Shown piece after piece: positions 45,060-52,880 of a stretch of 64,000 nt of DNA. Numbering within the stretch: position 1 is the stretch's first letter; each line of letters opens with the position of its first letter. A program made the position numbers and the translations under genes. Under the pieces are notes generated by a model that saw only the letters and a program-made list of their open reading frames with translations, had not been told where the DNA came from and ran no database searches. The stretch comes from Mariniflexile sp. TRM1-10 (lineage in GTDB: Bacteria > Bacteroidota > Bacteroidia > Flavobacteriales > Flavobacteriaceae): positions 3,208,001-3,272,000 of the forward strand of contig NZ_CP022985.1 of assembly GCF_003425985.1 (NCBI RefSeq), given 5' to 3'.

Positions 45060-48000
45060 ATGATGCAGATAGCAGCTTATAACCCCAAGCATAAAATTAG
45101 AATTGTAACAGCGGCATCTTTATTTGATGGACACGATGCATCCATAAATATTATGCGTCGTATTATTCAGGCGACAGGTGTGGAAGTGATTCATTTAGGG
45201 CATGATAGAAGCGTGGAGGAAGTGGTAAATACGGCCATTCAAGAGGATGTTAATGCTATTTGCTTAACCTCATATCAAGGCGGACACATGGAGTATTTTA
45301 AATACATGTTTGATTTGTTAAAGGAAAAGGGTGCAGAGCATATAAAAATTTTTGGTGGTGGTGGTGGTGTTATCTTGCCTTCCGAGATTAAAGAGCTAAT
45401 GGCATATGGCATAGCTCGAATTTATTCACCAGATGATGGTCGTGAGTTGGGCTTACAAGGTATGATTAACGATTTGGTGAAGCAATCGGATAGTGCTATC
45501 CCATCCCTAATCCTTCCCAAAGGGAAAGGAATGGAAACATCTTTAAAAAATAAAGAGGTCAATACCATTGCGAGATTAATCAGTTTAGCTGAAAATAGAC
45601 ATCAAGAGTTTACGGAAATTTTTAAACCAACAGGTTCCTCTTCTTCGGAGAAGTTAGGTGGAGTCGTATTAGGAATAACCGGAACTGGAGGTGCAGGAAA
45701 ATCTAGTTTGGTAGATGAATTGGTAAGACGATTTTTAGTTGATTTCCCTGAAAAAACGGTTGGAATTGTTTCGGTAGACCCTTCAAAACGAAAAACAGGT
45801 GGAGCGCTTTTAGGCGATAGGATTCGTATGAATGCCATAAACCATCCACGCGTTTATATGCGTAGTTTGGCGACACGTCAATCTAATTTGGCTTTGTCAA
45901 AATATGTACATGAGGCTATTGAAGTACTGAAAGCTGCCGAATATGATTTAATTGTTTTAGAAACTTCTGGAATTGGACAATCGGATACCGAAATCATAGA
46001 GCATAGCGATGTGTCATTATATGTTATGACGCCAGAATTTGGTGCTGCAACTCAGTTGGAAAAAATTGATATGCTTGATTTTGCCGATTTAGTAGCTATA
46101 AATAAATTTGATAAGCGCGGAGCTTTAGATGCGTTGCGTGATGTGAAAAAACAGTACATGCGTAATCACAATCTTTGGGATGTGCCTCAAGAACAGTTAC
46201 CGGTTTTTGGTACGATTGCTTCGCAATTTAACGACCCAGGAATGAATACGCTTTACAAAGCGGTTATGGATAAGTTGGTTGAAAAAACGTCGGCAGATTT
46301 ACAGTCAACCTTCACCATTTCAAATGAAATGAGTGAAAAGATTTTTGTTATTCCCCCGTCAAGAACGCGTTATTTATCTGAAATCGCCGAGAACAATCGG
46401 GCGTATGATGCTAAAGCAAACGAACAAGTTGAAGTCGCACAAAGGCTTTACGGTATTTATAAAACTATTTGTTCAGTAGTCAATGTCCCGTCGAGCGCAG
46501 TCGAGACGTCTTTCTTAGATAAATTGGGTTTAAATTATGATGGGGTTCTGAAACAAGTTCAGGATGACAATGATAAAAACTTTTTAGCTCTATTGTTTAA
46601 GGAATTCAACCGAGTAAAACTAAATCTCGATCCCTATAATTGGGAAATTATCATTGGTTGGGATGAAAAAGTAAATACATATAAGCAACCTGTTTACACA
46701 TTTAAAGTTCGTGAAAGAGACATAAAAATAGACACCCATTCAGAGTCGCTTTCGCATTTACAAATCCCCAAAGTAGCCTTACCTAAATATCAAGCTTGGG
46801 GCGATATTTTAAAATGGGTATTGCAAGAAAATGTACCAGGAGCGTTCCCATATACTTCAGGTTTATATTCTTTTAAAAGAATGGGAGAGGACCCTGCGCG
46901 CATGTTTGCAGGCGAAGGGAGTCCAGAGCGTACCAATAAGCGTTTTCATTATGTAAGTGCGGGTTTGCCAGCAAAACGTTTGTCTACCGCTTTTGATAGT
47001 GTGACGCTTTATGGAAGTGACCCCGATTTACGTCCCGATATCTATGGAAAAATAGGTAACGCCGGGGTAAGTATTTGTTGTTTGGATGATGCTAAGAAAT
47101 TGTATTCTGGTTTTAATTTGTTTGATGCCATGACGTCGGTTAGTATGACTATTAATGGGCCTGCTCCGATGCTTTTAGGGTATTTTATGAATGCAGCCAT
47201 AGATCAGCAATGTGAAATTTACATCAGTGAAAATGGACTGGAAGCAGAGGTTGAAACCAAAATAGCGAAACTTTATAAAGGTAAGGTACGCCCTAAATAT
47301 CATGGTGAATTGCCCTCAGGAAATAATGGTTTGGGCTTGATGCTTTTAGGAGTTACAGGAGATCAAGTGTTGCCAAAAGAGGTTTACGAAAATATAAAAA
47401 CAAAAACGATTACGCAAGTTCGCGGTACAGTGCAAGCCGACATTTTAAAAGAAGACCAAGCTCAAAATACCTGTATTTTCTCCACGGAGTTTGCACTGCG
47501 CTTAATGGGCGATGTGCAGGAGTATTTTATTGAAAACAATGTTCGTAATTTCTATTCGGTGTCTATTTCTGGGTACCACATTGCCGAAGCGGGTGCCAAC
47601 CCTATTACACAATTGGCTTTAACCTTATCTAATGGTTTCACTTACGTGGAATATTATTTAAGTCGTGGCATGGATATTAATAAATTTGGACCCAATTTAT
47701 CGTTCTTTTTCTCGAATGGCATCGATCCCGAATATGCTGTAATAGGTCGTGTAGCCCGAAAAATTTGGGCTAAAGCCATGAAGCTTAAGTATGGTGCTAA
47801 CGAACGTGCTCAAATGCTTAAATACCATATTCAAACCTCTGGTAGAAGTTTACATGCACAGGAAATCGATTTTAACGATATTCGCACTACGCTACAAGCT
47901 TTGTATGCCATATATGATAATTGTAACTCGCTACATACCAATGCGTATGACGAAGCCATTACCACACCAACCGAAGAATCGGTACGTCGAGCAATGGCTA

Positions 48001-48515
48001 TTCAGCTAATAATAAATAAAGAATTAGGATTAGCAAAAAACGAAAACCCCATTCAAGGCTCGTTTATTATTGAGGAATTAACCGATTTGGTAGAAGAAGC
48101 CGTTCTTTTGGAATTCGATAGAATTACCGAACGCGGCGGTGTTTTGGGTGCTATGGAAACCATGTACCAACGCAGTAAAATACAAGAAGAAAGCTTGTAT
48201 TATGAAACATTGAAACACAACGGTGCGTTTCCAATAATTGGCGTGAATACCTTTTTAAGTAGTAAAGGATCACCAACGATTTTACCTGTGGAAGTTATTC
48301 GTGCTACCGAAGAAGAAAAGCAATTTCAAATAAAAACATTAGAAAACCTTCACCGTGCTCATGATACTGAGGCTCTTTTAAAAGACCTTCAGCAAAAAGC
48401 AATTCATAACGAAAATATTTTTGAAGCTTTAATGGAAGTTTGTAAAGTATGCTCATTAGGACAAATCACAAATGCTTTATTTGAAGTGGGTGGGCAGTAT
48501 AGAAGGAATATGTAA
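45060..48515 (+). CDS. icmF: Fused isobutyryl-CoA/methylmalonyl-CoA mutase (IcmF type)
   Basis: This 1151-residue protein has the three-part IcmF order. The first is an N-terminal B12-binding domain (about 10-145, base-off motif [11 protein letters not shown]). The second is a G-protein chaperone (about 210-420, P-loop [43 protein letters not shown] and [13 protein letters not shown]). The third is the catalytic TIM-barrel mutase (about 560-1150, with [29 protein letters not shown]-like PITQL). It interconverts isobutyryl- and n-butyryl-CoA or related acyl-CoAs using adenosylcobalamin. It is longer than usual (about 1,070-1,100). Repeat-derived insertions at about residues 147-163 and 476-506, both in linkers between domains, account for the excess. 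Confidence 0.92.
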   Translation: MMQIAAYNPKHKIRIVTAASLFDGHDASINIMRRIIQATGVEVIHLGHDRSVEEVVNTAIQEDVNAICLTSYQGGHMEYFKYMFDLLKEKGAEHIKIFGGGGGVILPSEIKELMAYGIARIYSPDDGRELGLQGMINDLVKQSDSAIPSLILPKGKGMETSLKNKEVNTIARLISLAENRHQEFTEIFKPTGSSSSEKLGGVVLGITGTGGAGKSSLVDELVRRFLVDFPEKTVGIVSVDPSKRKTGGALLGDRIRMNAINHPRVYMRSLATRQSNLALSKYVHEAIEVLKAAEYDLIVLETSGIGQSDTEIIEHSDVSLYVMTPEFGAATQLEKIDMLDFADLVAINKFDKRGALDALRDVKKQYMRNHNLWDVPQEQLPVFGTIASQFNDPGMNTLYKAVMDKLVEKTSADLQSTFTISNEMSEKIFVIPPSRTRYLSEIAENNRAYDAKANEQVEVAQRLYGIYKTICSVVNVPSSAVETSFLDKLGLNYDGVLKQVQDDNDKNFLALLFKEFNRVKLNLDPYNWEIIIGWDEKVNTYKQPVYTFKVRERDIKIDTHSESLSHLQIPKVALPKYQAWGDILKWVLQENVPGAFPYTSGLYSFKRMGEDPARMFAGEGSPERTNKRFHYVSAGLPAKRLSTAFDSVTLYGSDPDLRPDIYGKIGNAGVSICCLDDAKKLYSGFNLFDAMTSVSMTINGPAPMLLGYFMNAAIDQQCEIYISENGLEAEVETKIAKLYKGKVRPKYHGELPSGNNGLGLMLLGVTGDQVLPKEVYENIKTKTITQVRGTVQADILKEDQAQNTCIFSTEFALRLMGDVQEYFIENNVRNFYSVSISGYHIAEAGANPITQLALTLSNGFTYVEYYLSRGMDINKFGPNLSFFFSNGIDPEYAVIGRVARKIWAKAMKLKYGANERAQMLKYHIQTSGRSLHAQEIDFNDIRTTLQALYAIYDNCNSLHTNAYDEAITTPTEESVRRAMAIQLIINKELGLAKNENPIQGSFIIEELTDLVEEAVLLEFDRITERGGVLGAMETMYQRSKIQEESLYYETLKHNGAFPIIGVNTFLSSKGSPTILPVEVIRATEEEKQFQIKTLENLHRAHDTEALLKDLQQKAIHNENIFEALMEVCKVCSLGQITNALFEVGGQYRRNM
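45511..45530 (+). repeat. Palindromic repeat inserted in frame in icmF (linker 1)
   Basis: TCCTTCCCAAAGGGAAAGGA is a palindrome inside the coding frame, read as LILPKGKG. The core TTCCCAAAGGGAAAG recurs after prfA at 41826-41846. It falls between the B12 and G-protein domains, where a linker can tolerate extra residues. Confidence 0.7.
46486..46569 (+). repeat. Two palindromic repeats inserted in frame in icmF (linker 2)
   Basis: TCGAGCGCAGTCGAGA at about 46491-46506 belongs to the family seen at 24131-24143 and 60446-60459. CTGAAACAAGTTCAGGATGAC at 46549-46569 (core CTGAA-ACAAG-TTCAG) is a repeat very common in flavobacterial intergenic regions. They are read as SSAVETS and LKQVQDD, between the G-protein and mutase domains. 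Confidence 0.75.
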
Positions 48516-48552
48516 ACCAGCGCCAAATAATTTCAATTAAAAGAGAAAATTC

Positions 48553-48583
48553 TTTGCAACAAATGCATCTTTTTAAATGTTTG
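48553..48583 (+). promoter_or_regulatory. Candidate promoter for the Cys-rich ORF and sigZ
   Basis: TTTG at 48553-48556, 19 bases, then AATGTTTG at 48576-48583, one mismatch from TAnnTTTG. The predicted start lies near 48589, about 29 bases before the ORF. No comparable promoter is visible between the ORF and sigZ. Confidence 0.4.
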
Positions 48584-48617
48584 TTCGTCTATTATATGAA
48601 CTTTAAAAATAGATATT

Positions 48618-48719
48618 ATGAAAAATAAAGAATGCACTTGTAATTGCGAAAGCTGTAAAAGCGGTCCATGTGAAAATTGTACATGCGAAAACTGTACATG
48701 TAGTAATTGTAACTGTTAA
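48618..48719 (+). CDS. 33-residue cysteine-rich peptide (metallothionein-like or Cys-codon leader)
   Basis: ATG 48618 to TAA 48717-48719 encodes a peptide with 11 cysteines in 33 residues: MKNKECTCNCESCKSGPC, then ENCTCENCTCSNCNC. The repeating CxC and CxxC pattern is that of metallothioneins, and ENCTC is tandemly repeated. The short spacing to a promoter and the presence of start and stop support translation. Alternatively, the 11 Cys codons immediately before a terminator hairpin and sigZ could be a leader peptide that senses charged tRNA-Cys. The codons used are TGT and TGC. A short duplication of the ORF end (AACTGTTAA) follows. I know of no named family. Confidence 0.7.
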   Translation: MKNKECTCNCESCKSGPCENCTCENCTCSNCNC

Positions 48720-48759
48720 ATGATTGCAACTGTTAAGTTTAATTTAAATTGAATATAAG

Positions 48760-48808
48760 CAGTGTTTATTTTAGTAATTTTAAGCTAAAGTAAGCACTGT
48801 TTTTATAA
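48760..48808 (+). terminator. Terminator/attenuator hairpin between the Cys-rich ORF and sigZ
   Basis: CAGTGTTTATTTTAG at 48760-48774 pairs with CTAAAGTAAGCACTG at 48785-48799 over 15 positions, two as G-U pairs in RNA, followed by TTTTTATAATT. It ends nine bases before the sigZ ATG. If sigZ shares the upstream promoter, read-through here must be regulated or inefficient. Confidence 0.75.
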
Positions 48809-48816
48809 TTGTAGTT

Positions 48817-49356
48817 ATGCAAACCCAAGACATTTGGAACACCTATTCAAACGATATCAAACACTTTATATTAAGTAAGGTGAAAGATGTGGTTGTTACA
48901 GACGATTTGCTTCAGGAAACCTTTATAAAAGTACACACCAAGCTTGATACTTTAAAAGATAGTAATAAATTAAAGTCGTGGTTGTTTGCAATTGCTAGAT
49001 ATACGGTTCTAGATTATTTCAGAAATAATAATATAACTTACGAAATGTCTGAAGCAGATATGGTTTTTGACGACCAAAAGTTAGAGCATACTAAAGAAGA
49101 CTGTTTAAAAGGTATTATTAAAAGCTTGCCCAAGAAATATAGAGATCCTTTGTTTTTATCTGATATTAAAGGAATAAAACAAGCTCAAATATCAGAACAG
49201 TTGCATTTGCCGTTACCTACCATAAAGTCCCAAATACAGCGCGGTAGAAAATTAATCGCGCAAGGCTTTATAGTTTGCTGCGATTTTAAAGTGAATGATG
49301 CAGGCTATCTAGTTGGAGAGATTAAAGAAAAAGAAGACTGTAAAATGTGCCATTAA
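48817..49356 (+). CDS. sigZ: RNA polymerase sigma factor SigZ-like (ECF) with Cys-rich tail
   Basis: This 179-residue ECF-type sigma factor has region 2 at VTDDLLQETFIKVHTKLDTL...SWLFAIARYTVLDYFRN (about 27-75). Region 4 is GIIKSLPKKYRDPLFLSDIKGIKQAQISEQLHLPLPTIKSQIQRGRKLI (about 104-150, shown in part). The C-terminus carries VCCDFKVNDAGYLVGEIKEK and CKMCH, four cysteines and a final His. This motif is typical of SigZ-like proteins and suggests metal or redox sensing. No anti-sigma factor gene lies nearby. The Cys-rich ORF and attenuator upstream reinforce the idea of thiol or metal responsiveness; this is inference. Confidence 0.9.
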   Translation: MQTQDIWNTYSNDIKHFILSKVKDVVVTDDLLQETFIKVHTKLDTLKDSNKLKSWLFAIARYTVLDYFRNNNITYEMSEADMVFDDQKLEHTKEDCLKGIIKSLPKKYRDPLFLSDIKGIKQAQISEQLHLPLPTIKSQIQRGRKLIAQGFIVCCDFKVNDAGYLVGEIKEKEDCKMCH

Positions 49357-49842
49357 TAATTTAATCTAAATAATTCCCTGAAGGCTCAGCCTCGGGGTAT
49401 CCCAATTCACCTCTCCTATGGAGAGTTCAGAACTGTCCGAAAAGGCGGTTTAGGATGAGGTGAAAAACAAAATTTCCGTTTTTGACACTGAAGGTCAAAA
49501 TCAAACAGGTGAAACCTGTACTGAGCCTAGTCGAAGTATGTCTCTATGGCTCTGCATCCTTTAGGTAGTCTGTTTCAATAAATTTTTATTTCCATCAAAT
49601 TGAGTCCTATATATTGGATGCTCTAATTCAATATTAATAGCTAATTAATATGGCGATGAACAAACTTTTTAATAGCGTTCTTCATCGCCTTTTTTTGCAA
49701 ATTAAAACCACTCATGGACGTATGTAAACCCTTGAACTAATATTCTTTAAGAAATTTTTCGATTATCAATTCCCAGTGTAATTTTATCCTGTTTAAGTTA
49801 ATTACTAGACACAATTTACCCAAATAATTAAAATTTATACCT
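49357..49842. other. Repeat-rich intergenic region with an orphan terminator
   Basis: This gap contains four elements. An inverted copy of the CCTTC..GGGAATTATTTAGATTAA repeat sits at 49361-49384, right after the sigZ stop. A palindromic CACCTCTCCTATGGAGAG...GGATGAGGTG element spans 49409-49464. TGTACTGAGCCTAGTCGAAGTA lies at 49517-49538. A strong hairpin GGCGATGAA/TTCATCGCC followed by seven T lies at 49652-49696, with no gene immediately upstream of it. The terminator may end a read-through sigZ transcript or mark a small RNA. Confidence 0.6.
49652..49696 (+). terminator. Orphan rho-independent terminator
   Basis: GGCGATGAA at 49652-49660 pairs with TTCATCGCC at 49681-49689 around a 20-base loop and runs into TTTTTTT. 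The nearest upstream gene (sigZ) ended almost 300 bases earlier. Confidence 0.75.
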
Positions 49843-49983
49843 ATGGAAACGACACTTAAATACAAATTCAAGAGACAATCCGAAAATCATTTAGATTGGT
49901 TAATAAACATTATCAAATCTGAAAGATACTTTGAAACAGAAGCTACTTTAATAAGTAATAACAACACACGGTTTTTAGATTAA
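49843..49983 (+). CDS. Small 46-residue protein of unknown function
   Basis: ATG 49843 to TAA 49981-49983 encodes METTLKYKFKRQSENHLDWL, then INIIKSERYFETEATLISNN and NTRFLD. The frame has normal protein composition, an A-rich start context (TTATACCTATGG) and a perfect terminator stem that begins right at its stop codon. I do not recognise it. A stand-alone small gene is the best reading; function is open. Confidence 0.5.
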   Translation: METTLKYKFKRQSENHLDWLINIIKSERYFETEATLISNNNTRFLD

Positions 49984-50010
49984 AAAAACAAGACTCTCAG
50001 TTGTTTTTTT
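49982..50010 (+). terminator. Terminator of the 46-residue ORF
   Basis: AAAAAAACAA at 49982-49991 pairs perfectly with TTGTTTTTTT at 50001-50010. A second T-run hairpin AATCC...GGATTTTTTTT follows within 40 bases. Confidence 0.7.
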
Positions 50011-50053
50011 AGAATCCTTGTATTAAAATAATATAGGGATTTTTTTTATCTTG

Positions 50054-50449
50054 TTACAAAGTTAACATCCAACTGCGTTGCAATTGTTTAAACTTTTTTA
50101 ATTCGTTACGTAAAATAGGCAAGAAGTCTTTTCCGTTACTGTTAGAATGTTCTAAGCGATAGGAATTTTTATAAAGCATATTTGTAAGACGTCTTAAAGA
50201 TGCAATATGTTTATGCTTTCTATCTGTATAGCGTTCCATTTCGGCATTAACAATTTCTGGAGCTAATGAAACCGATTGTTGAACGATGTCACCCGAAAAA
50301 TAAATGTTAGTATCCTCTGTACCATCACTTTTTAAAGCAGACAAATCATGATTTAAATACATAGAAATACTTTGGGATAAGGTAAATATCTCAATAGCTT
50401 TTTTATATATCGGTAATTCCGATAGATTTGATGGGGTATTAGATAGCAT
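50054..50449 (-). CDS. Four-helix-bundle-like protein of unknown function
   Basis: ATG 50449 gives 131 residues; a TTG nine codons upstream is less likely. The protein is helical: LPIYKKAIEIFTLSQSISMY, then VQQSVSLAPEIVNAEMERY and HIASLRRLTNMLYKNSYRLE. The LPIYKKAIEIF...SQSI opening resembles the four-helix-bundle (S23-type) proteins of Bacteroidota, but the rest diverges. No catalytic residues are evident. It is convergent with the 46-residue ORF and divergent from the Lrp regulator gene. Confidence 0.65.
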   Translation of the reverse strand: MLSNTPSNLSELPIYKKAIEIFTLSQSISMYLNHDLSALKSDGTEDTNIYFSGDIVQQSVSLAPEIVNAEMERYTDRKHKHIASLRRLTNMLYKNSYRLEHSNSNGKDFLPILRNELKKFKQLQRSWMLTL

Positions 50450-50525
50450 ATTTTTTTTTCTAAGCAACTTTATCAAAATTACTCACAAGAATTAACAAAC
50501 AGCTTTTCATTTTAAAGTAAAAATG

Positions 50526-50533
50526 TATATTTG
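50526..50533 (+). promoter_or_regulatory. -7 box of the Lrp-family gene
   Basis: TATATTTG matches TAnnTTTG, 40 bases before the Lrp-family ATG, in the divergent gap. Confidence 0.45.
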
Positions 50534-50572
50534 CTTTAGATATTAATTTATTGTAGTTAAATTTCTTTTAAA

Positions 50573-51016
50573 ATGAATTTAGATAATCTTAACTGGAAGA
50601 TTTTGAGGTGTTTGCAGGAAAACGCGCGACAATCCAATGCCGAAATTGGTAGGCAAGTGGGGATTAGCTCACCAGCGGTTTCAGAGCGTATAAAAAGAAT
50701 GGAAGATGCAGGTATTATATTAGGTTATAAAACCGTGGTGTCACCATTAGATATGGGATATCAGCTAAAAGCCATTATAACTTTACATGCGTTTATTGGT
50801 AAGTTGAAACCTTTTTTAGAGAAAGTTAAAACCTTCGACGAAGTTTTAAACTGCTACAGAATTACCGGTAACGAAAATATAGTCATGGAAGTGCTTTTAA
50901 AAAACCAAAAGCACTTGGAAACCTTTATAGATCAGCTTATTATTTATGGTGAAACCAAGACACAAATAGTACTATCTCATGTAACACGCTACAAAGAAGT
51001 GAAGCCTGCTAAATAG
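50573..51016 (+). CDS. Lrp/AsnC-family transcriptional regulator
   Basis: This 147-residue protein has an N-terminal helix-turn-helix (MNLDNLNWKILRCLQENARQ...AEIGRQVGISSPAVSERIKRMEDAGIILGYK; about 1-50). A C-terminal RAM/ACT-like effector domain (LKAIITLHAFIGKLKPFLEK and NCYRITGNENIVMEVLLKN) follows. These regulators bind amino acids or related ligands and form octamers. The neighbours are a convergent VOC/MFS operon, which may be a target, but nothing in the sequence proves it. Confidence 0.93.
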   Translation: MNLDNLNWKILRCLQENARQSNAEIGRQVGISSPAVSERIKRMEDAGIILGYKTVVSPLDMGYQLKAIITLHAFIGKLKPFLEKVKTFDEVLNCYRITGNENIVMEVLLKNQKHLETFIDQLIIYGETKTQIVLSHVTRYKEVKPAK

Positions 51017-51027
51017 GTTTTAATATG

Positions 51028-51405
51028 CTATTTTACGCGCCAAGGCGGATTTTTTCTGTTGTTTCCAGCATGATAGATTATAATTCTGTTGCCATCTAAA
51101 TCATTTAAATGTGCTTCCCGCCAAAGCCAAGGTTTGTCTTCTGGCTCGCTTAAAAAAATGATTCCTTTTTGTTTTAAAAGTAAAATAGTTTCATCAATAT
51201 TTTCATTTTCAAAATAAATCGATATGCCAACACCCCTTGGTAGTTCGTCTACTTTATGAATAGATAATGTACTATCCCCATCCGGGCATTCAAACCTTAC
51301 ATACCTTGGAAGTGCATTTACAATGAGATGCAGTCCCAAAATTTTGTAAAATGTTACAGCCTTTTCAACATCTAAAGAAGGAATGGTTATTTGGTTTAAA
51401 TTCAT
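51028..51405 (-). CDS. VOC-family (glyoxalase/bleomycin-resistance-like) protein
   Basis: This 125-residue protein has a vicinal-oxygen-chelate fold. MNLNQITIPSLDVEKAVTFYK opens it, with LGLHLIVNALPRYVRFECPDGDSTLSIH next, and it ends with HLNDLDGNRIIIYHAG, where the Glu/His metal ligand usually lies. Members chelate metals and act on or bind glyoxals, fosfomycin or bleomycin. The gene overlaps the MFS stop codon by one base (TAATG), so it is coupled to the transporter. That pairing fits a detoxification or drug-resistance operon. Confidence 0.87.
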   Translation of the reverse strand: MNLNQITIPSLDVEKAVTFYKILGLHLIVNALPRYVRFECPDGDSTLSIHKVDELPRGVGISIYFENENIDETILLLKQKGIIFLSEPEDKPWLWREAHLNDLDGNRIIIYHAGNNRKNPPWRVK

Positions 51406-52613
51406 TATAGCAATCGTTTTAAGTTTAAATTTCGGTTTAGGACAAATAAAATGATGGCGCTAATAAGTGCAATTATAGATACTATATACCAGGTATTATC
51501 AAACCCAAGGGCAGCGGTCATTTGCAAACCAGCGTTATGACCAAAAATATGTGCAATTGAAAACGATATGGAATACAGTGCCATATATTCCCCTTGATTT
51601 CCTTTTTTAGCTCTTTCAACCGCAAAGGCATTAGAGAACGGGAAAGCAATCATTTCGCCTATGGTCATTAAAAGCATGCCAACAACTAAAACTCCAGACC
51701 AAGTGGTAAAATTTAATATAAGCAAACTTAAACCCGTTAAAATAGCACCAAAAAACATCAATCCTAGTTTTGTGTAGGTAGTATTTTCCAACCACTTGAT
51801 TAAAGGCATTTCAAATATGAAAATAAGAAAGCCGTTTAGCCCTAAAATAAGCCCAATTTGAAGTTCACTTAGTGTATGAACATCTTTATAGTAAATAGTT
51901 ATGGTTGAAAAATATTGTAAGAACACTATCCCAAATAATGCCATGGCTACAAGGAAAATCATAAACGCATAATCGCCATATGCCGAAGCGGGATTATTAT
52001 TTTCAATAACATCCAAAACTTTTGCTTTTTTAGGGTGCAATACTTTGATCATCAAAAAGGTAGCAATAATACATGTAATGCCGTCAACCCAAAACAAACC
52101 AGCATACCCAAGTCCTGTAATAATGAGTCCGCCAATGGCAGGCCCTGCCGAAAACCCTAAGTTTATAGCTAAGCGTATAAGTGTTAGCGATCGTATTTTG
52201 TTTTCGGGTTTGCTATAAGCGTTTAGCGCCACAAACATAGCAGGTCTAAAAGCATCAGCAACAAGCATGACTATAAAAATACCAATACAAATAGATGCAA
52301 ACGTATTTAAGTATTGCAAAGCGATAAATAAAACACCAGTCGATAGTAGGCTTCTAACCATTACTTTATAATATCCAATTTTATCGGTTAATTTACCTCC
52401 AATCCAAGAACCAGCTACCGAACCTAATCCGAAAGCACTCATAACCCAACCTACGTGGCTTACCGTAAAATGCAGGTCTTCCTTTAGGTATAATGATAAA
52501 AATGGAATCACCATAGTGCCCGCCCTATTTATAAGTGTTATGAGAGCAAGCCACCATATTTCTTCCGATAAGCCTCTAAAGGTGTTTAAATAGTTATTAA
52601 AAAGTGTTTTCAT
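51405..52613 (-). CDS. MFS transporter, drug:H+ antiporter-like
   Basis: This 402-residue protein has 12 predicted helices. The MFS loop motif between TM2 and TM3 is GSWIGGKLTDKIGYYK near 69 (G-x-x-x-D-x-x-G-x-x), and the TM5 region is LAINLGFSAGPAIGGLI near 148, the antiporter motif C pattern. The proteins are close to the MdtH-type DHA1 group. The substrate is unknown. The leader upstream contains a mini-ORF, a terminator and an antiterminator arm, so the gene is probably induced by ribosome stalling. VOC follows in the same operon. Confidence 0.9.
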   Translation of the reverse strand: MKTLFNNYLNTFRGLSEEIWWLALITLINRAGTMVIPFLSLYLKEDLHFTVSHVGWVMSAFGLGSVAGSWIGGKLTDKIGYYKVMVRSLLSTGVLFIALQYLNTFASICIGIFIVMLVADAFRPAMFVALNAYSKPENKIRSLTLIRLAINLGFSAGPAIGGLIITGLGYAGLFWVDGITCIIATFLMIKVLHPKKAKVLDVIENNNPASAYGDYAFMIFLVAMALFGIVFLQYFSTITIYYKDVHTLSELQIGLILGLNGFLIFIFEMPLIKWLENTTYTKLGLMFFGAILTGLSLLILNFTTWSGVLVVGMLLMTIGEMIAFPFSNAFAVERAKKGNQGEYMALYSISFSIAHIFGHNAGLQMTAALGFDNTWYIVSIIALISAIILFVLNRNLNLKRLL

Positions 52614-52650
52614 TGGTTAGTTTTTAATCATGTTAATTTTTTTGATTAAA

Positions 52651-52665
52651 AGTCGATTATCGACT
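52651..52665. promoter_or_regulatory. Palindrome AGTCGA-TTA-TCGACT upstream of the MFS gene
   Basis: A perfect 6-bp inverted repeat with 3-base spacer lies 38 bases from the MFS start, just past the terminator T-run. It could be a protein operator or an extra RNA hairpin in the leader. Confidence 0.5.
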
Positions 52666-52666
52666 A

Positions 52667-52700
52667 AAAATAAAAAGTCCGACTGTGAAGTCGGACTTTT
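52667..52700 (-). terminator. Leader terminator (attenuator) of the MFS operon
   Basis: On the minus strand AAAAGTCCGACT (52700-52689) pairs with AGTCGGACTTTTT (from 52684) around TCAC, followed by ATTTTT. This is a canonical intrinsic terminator lying between the leader ORF and the MFS start codon. Confidence 0.85.
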
Positions 52701-52726
52701 ACATATTGTAATAATTTATAATCGTA

Positions 52727-52807
52727 TCACCTAAATATATAAAAAGCCCGACCTCTTTTACGAGAAGTAGTGAATAGCATCTTACAAATGGTGACGTTGT
52801 TACGCAT
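52727..52807 (-). CDS. 26-residue leader peptide of the MFS operon
   Basis: ATG at 52805-52807 and TGA at 52727-52729 enclose 26 codons: MRNNVTICKMLF, TTSRKRGR, AFYIFR. It is not a normal protein. The terminator begins 27 bases after its stop. Codons 19-23 (GGT CGG GCT TTT TAT, at 52739-52753) include the arm that can pair with the terminator's left side. The R-K-R and R-G-R runs are +X+ motifs of the sort known to cause macrolide-dependent ribosome stalling (ErmDL-like). Expression control by stalling is an inference; the ORF and the competing structures are in the sequence. Confidence 0.6.
   Translation of the reverse strand: MRNNVTICKMLFTTSRKRGRAFYIFR
52742..52753 (-). promoter_or_regulatory. 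Antiterminator arm inside the leader ORF
   Basis: The minus-strand sequence GTCGGGCTTTTT lies in the leader ORF and can pair over about 12 positions (one G-U) with AAAAGTCCGAC, the left arm of the terminator. The two structures are mutually exclusive, the hallmark of attenuation. Confidence 0.6.
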
Positions 52808-52826
52808 TTTTATTTTTTATGAGTTA

Positions 52827-52834
52827 CAAACTTA
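52827..52834 (-). promoter_or_regulatory. -7 box of the MFS leader transcript
   Basis: On the minus strand, TAAGTTTG fits TAnnTTTG and predicts transcription start near 52820, about a dozen bases before the leader ORF ATG. No good -33 was found. Confidence 0.4.
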
Positions 52835-52880
52835 TAGAAAATAATCATAAGTTGTACTTTTGAATTTAAATTATATTTGA

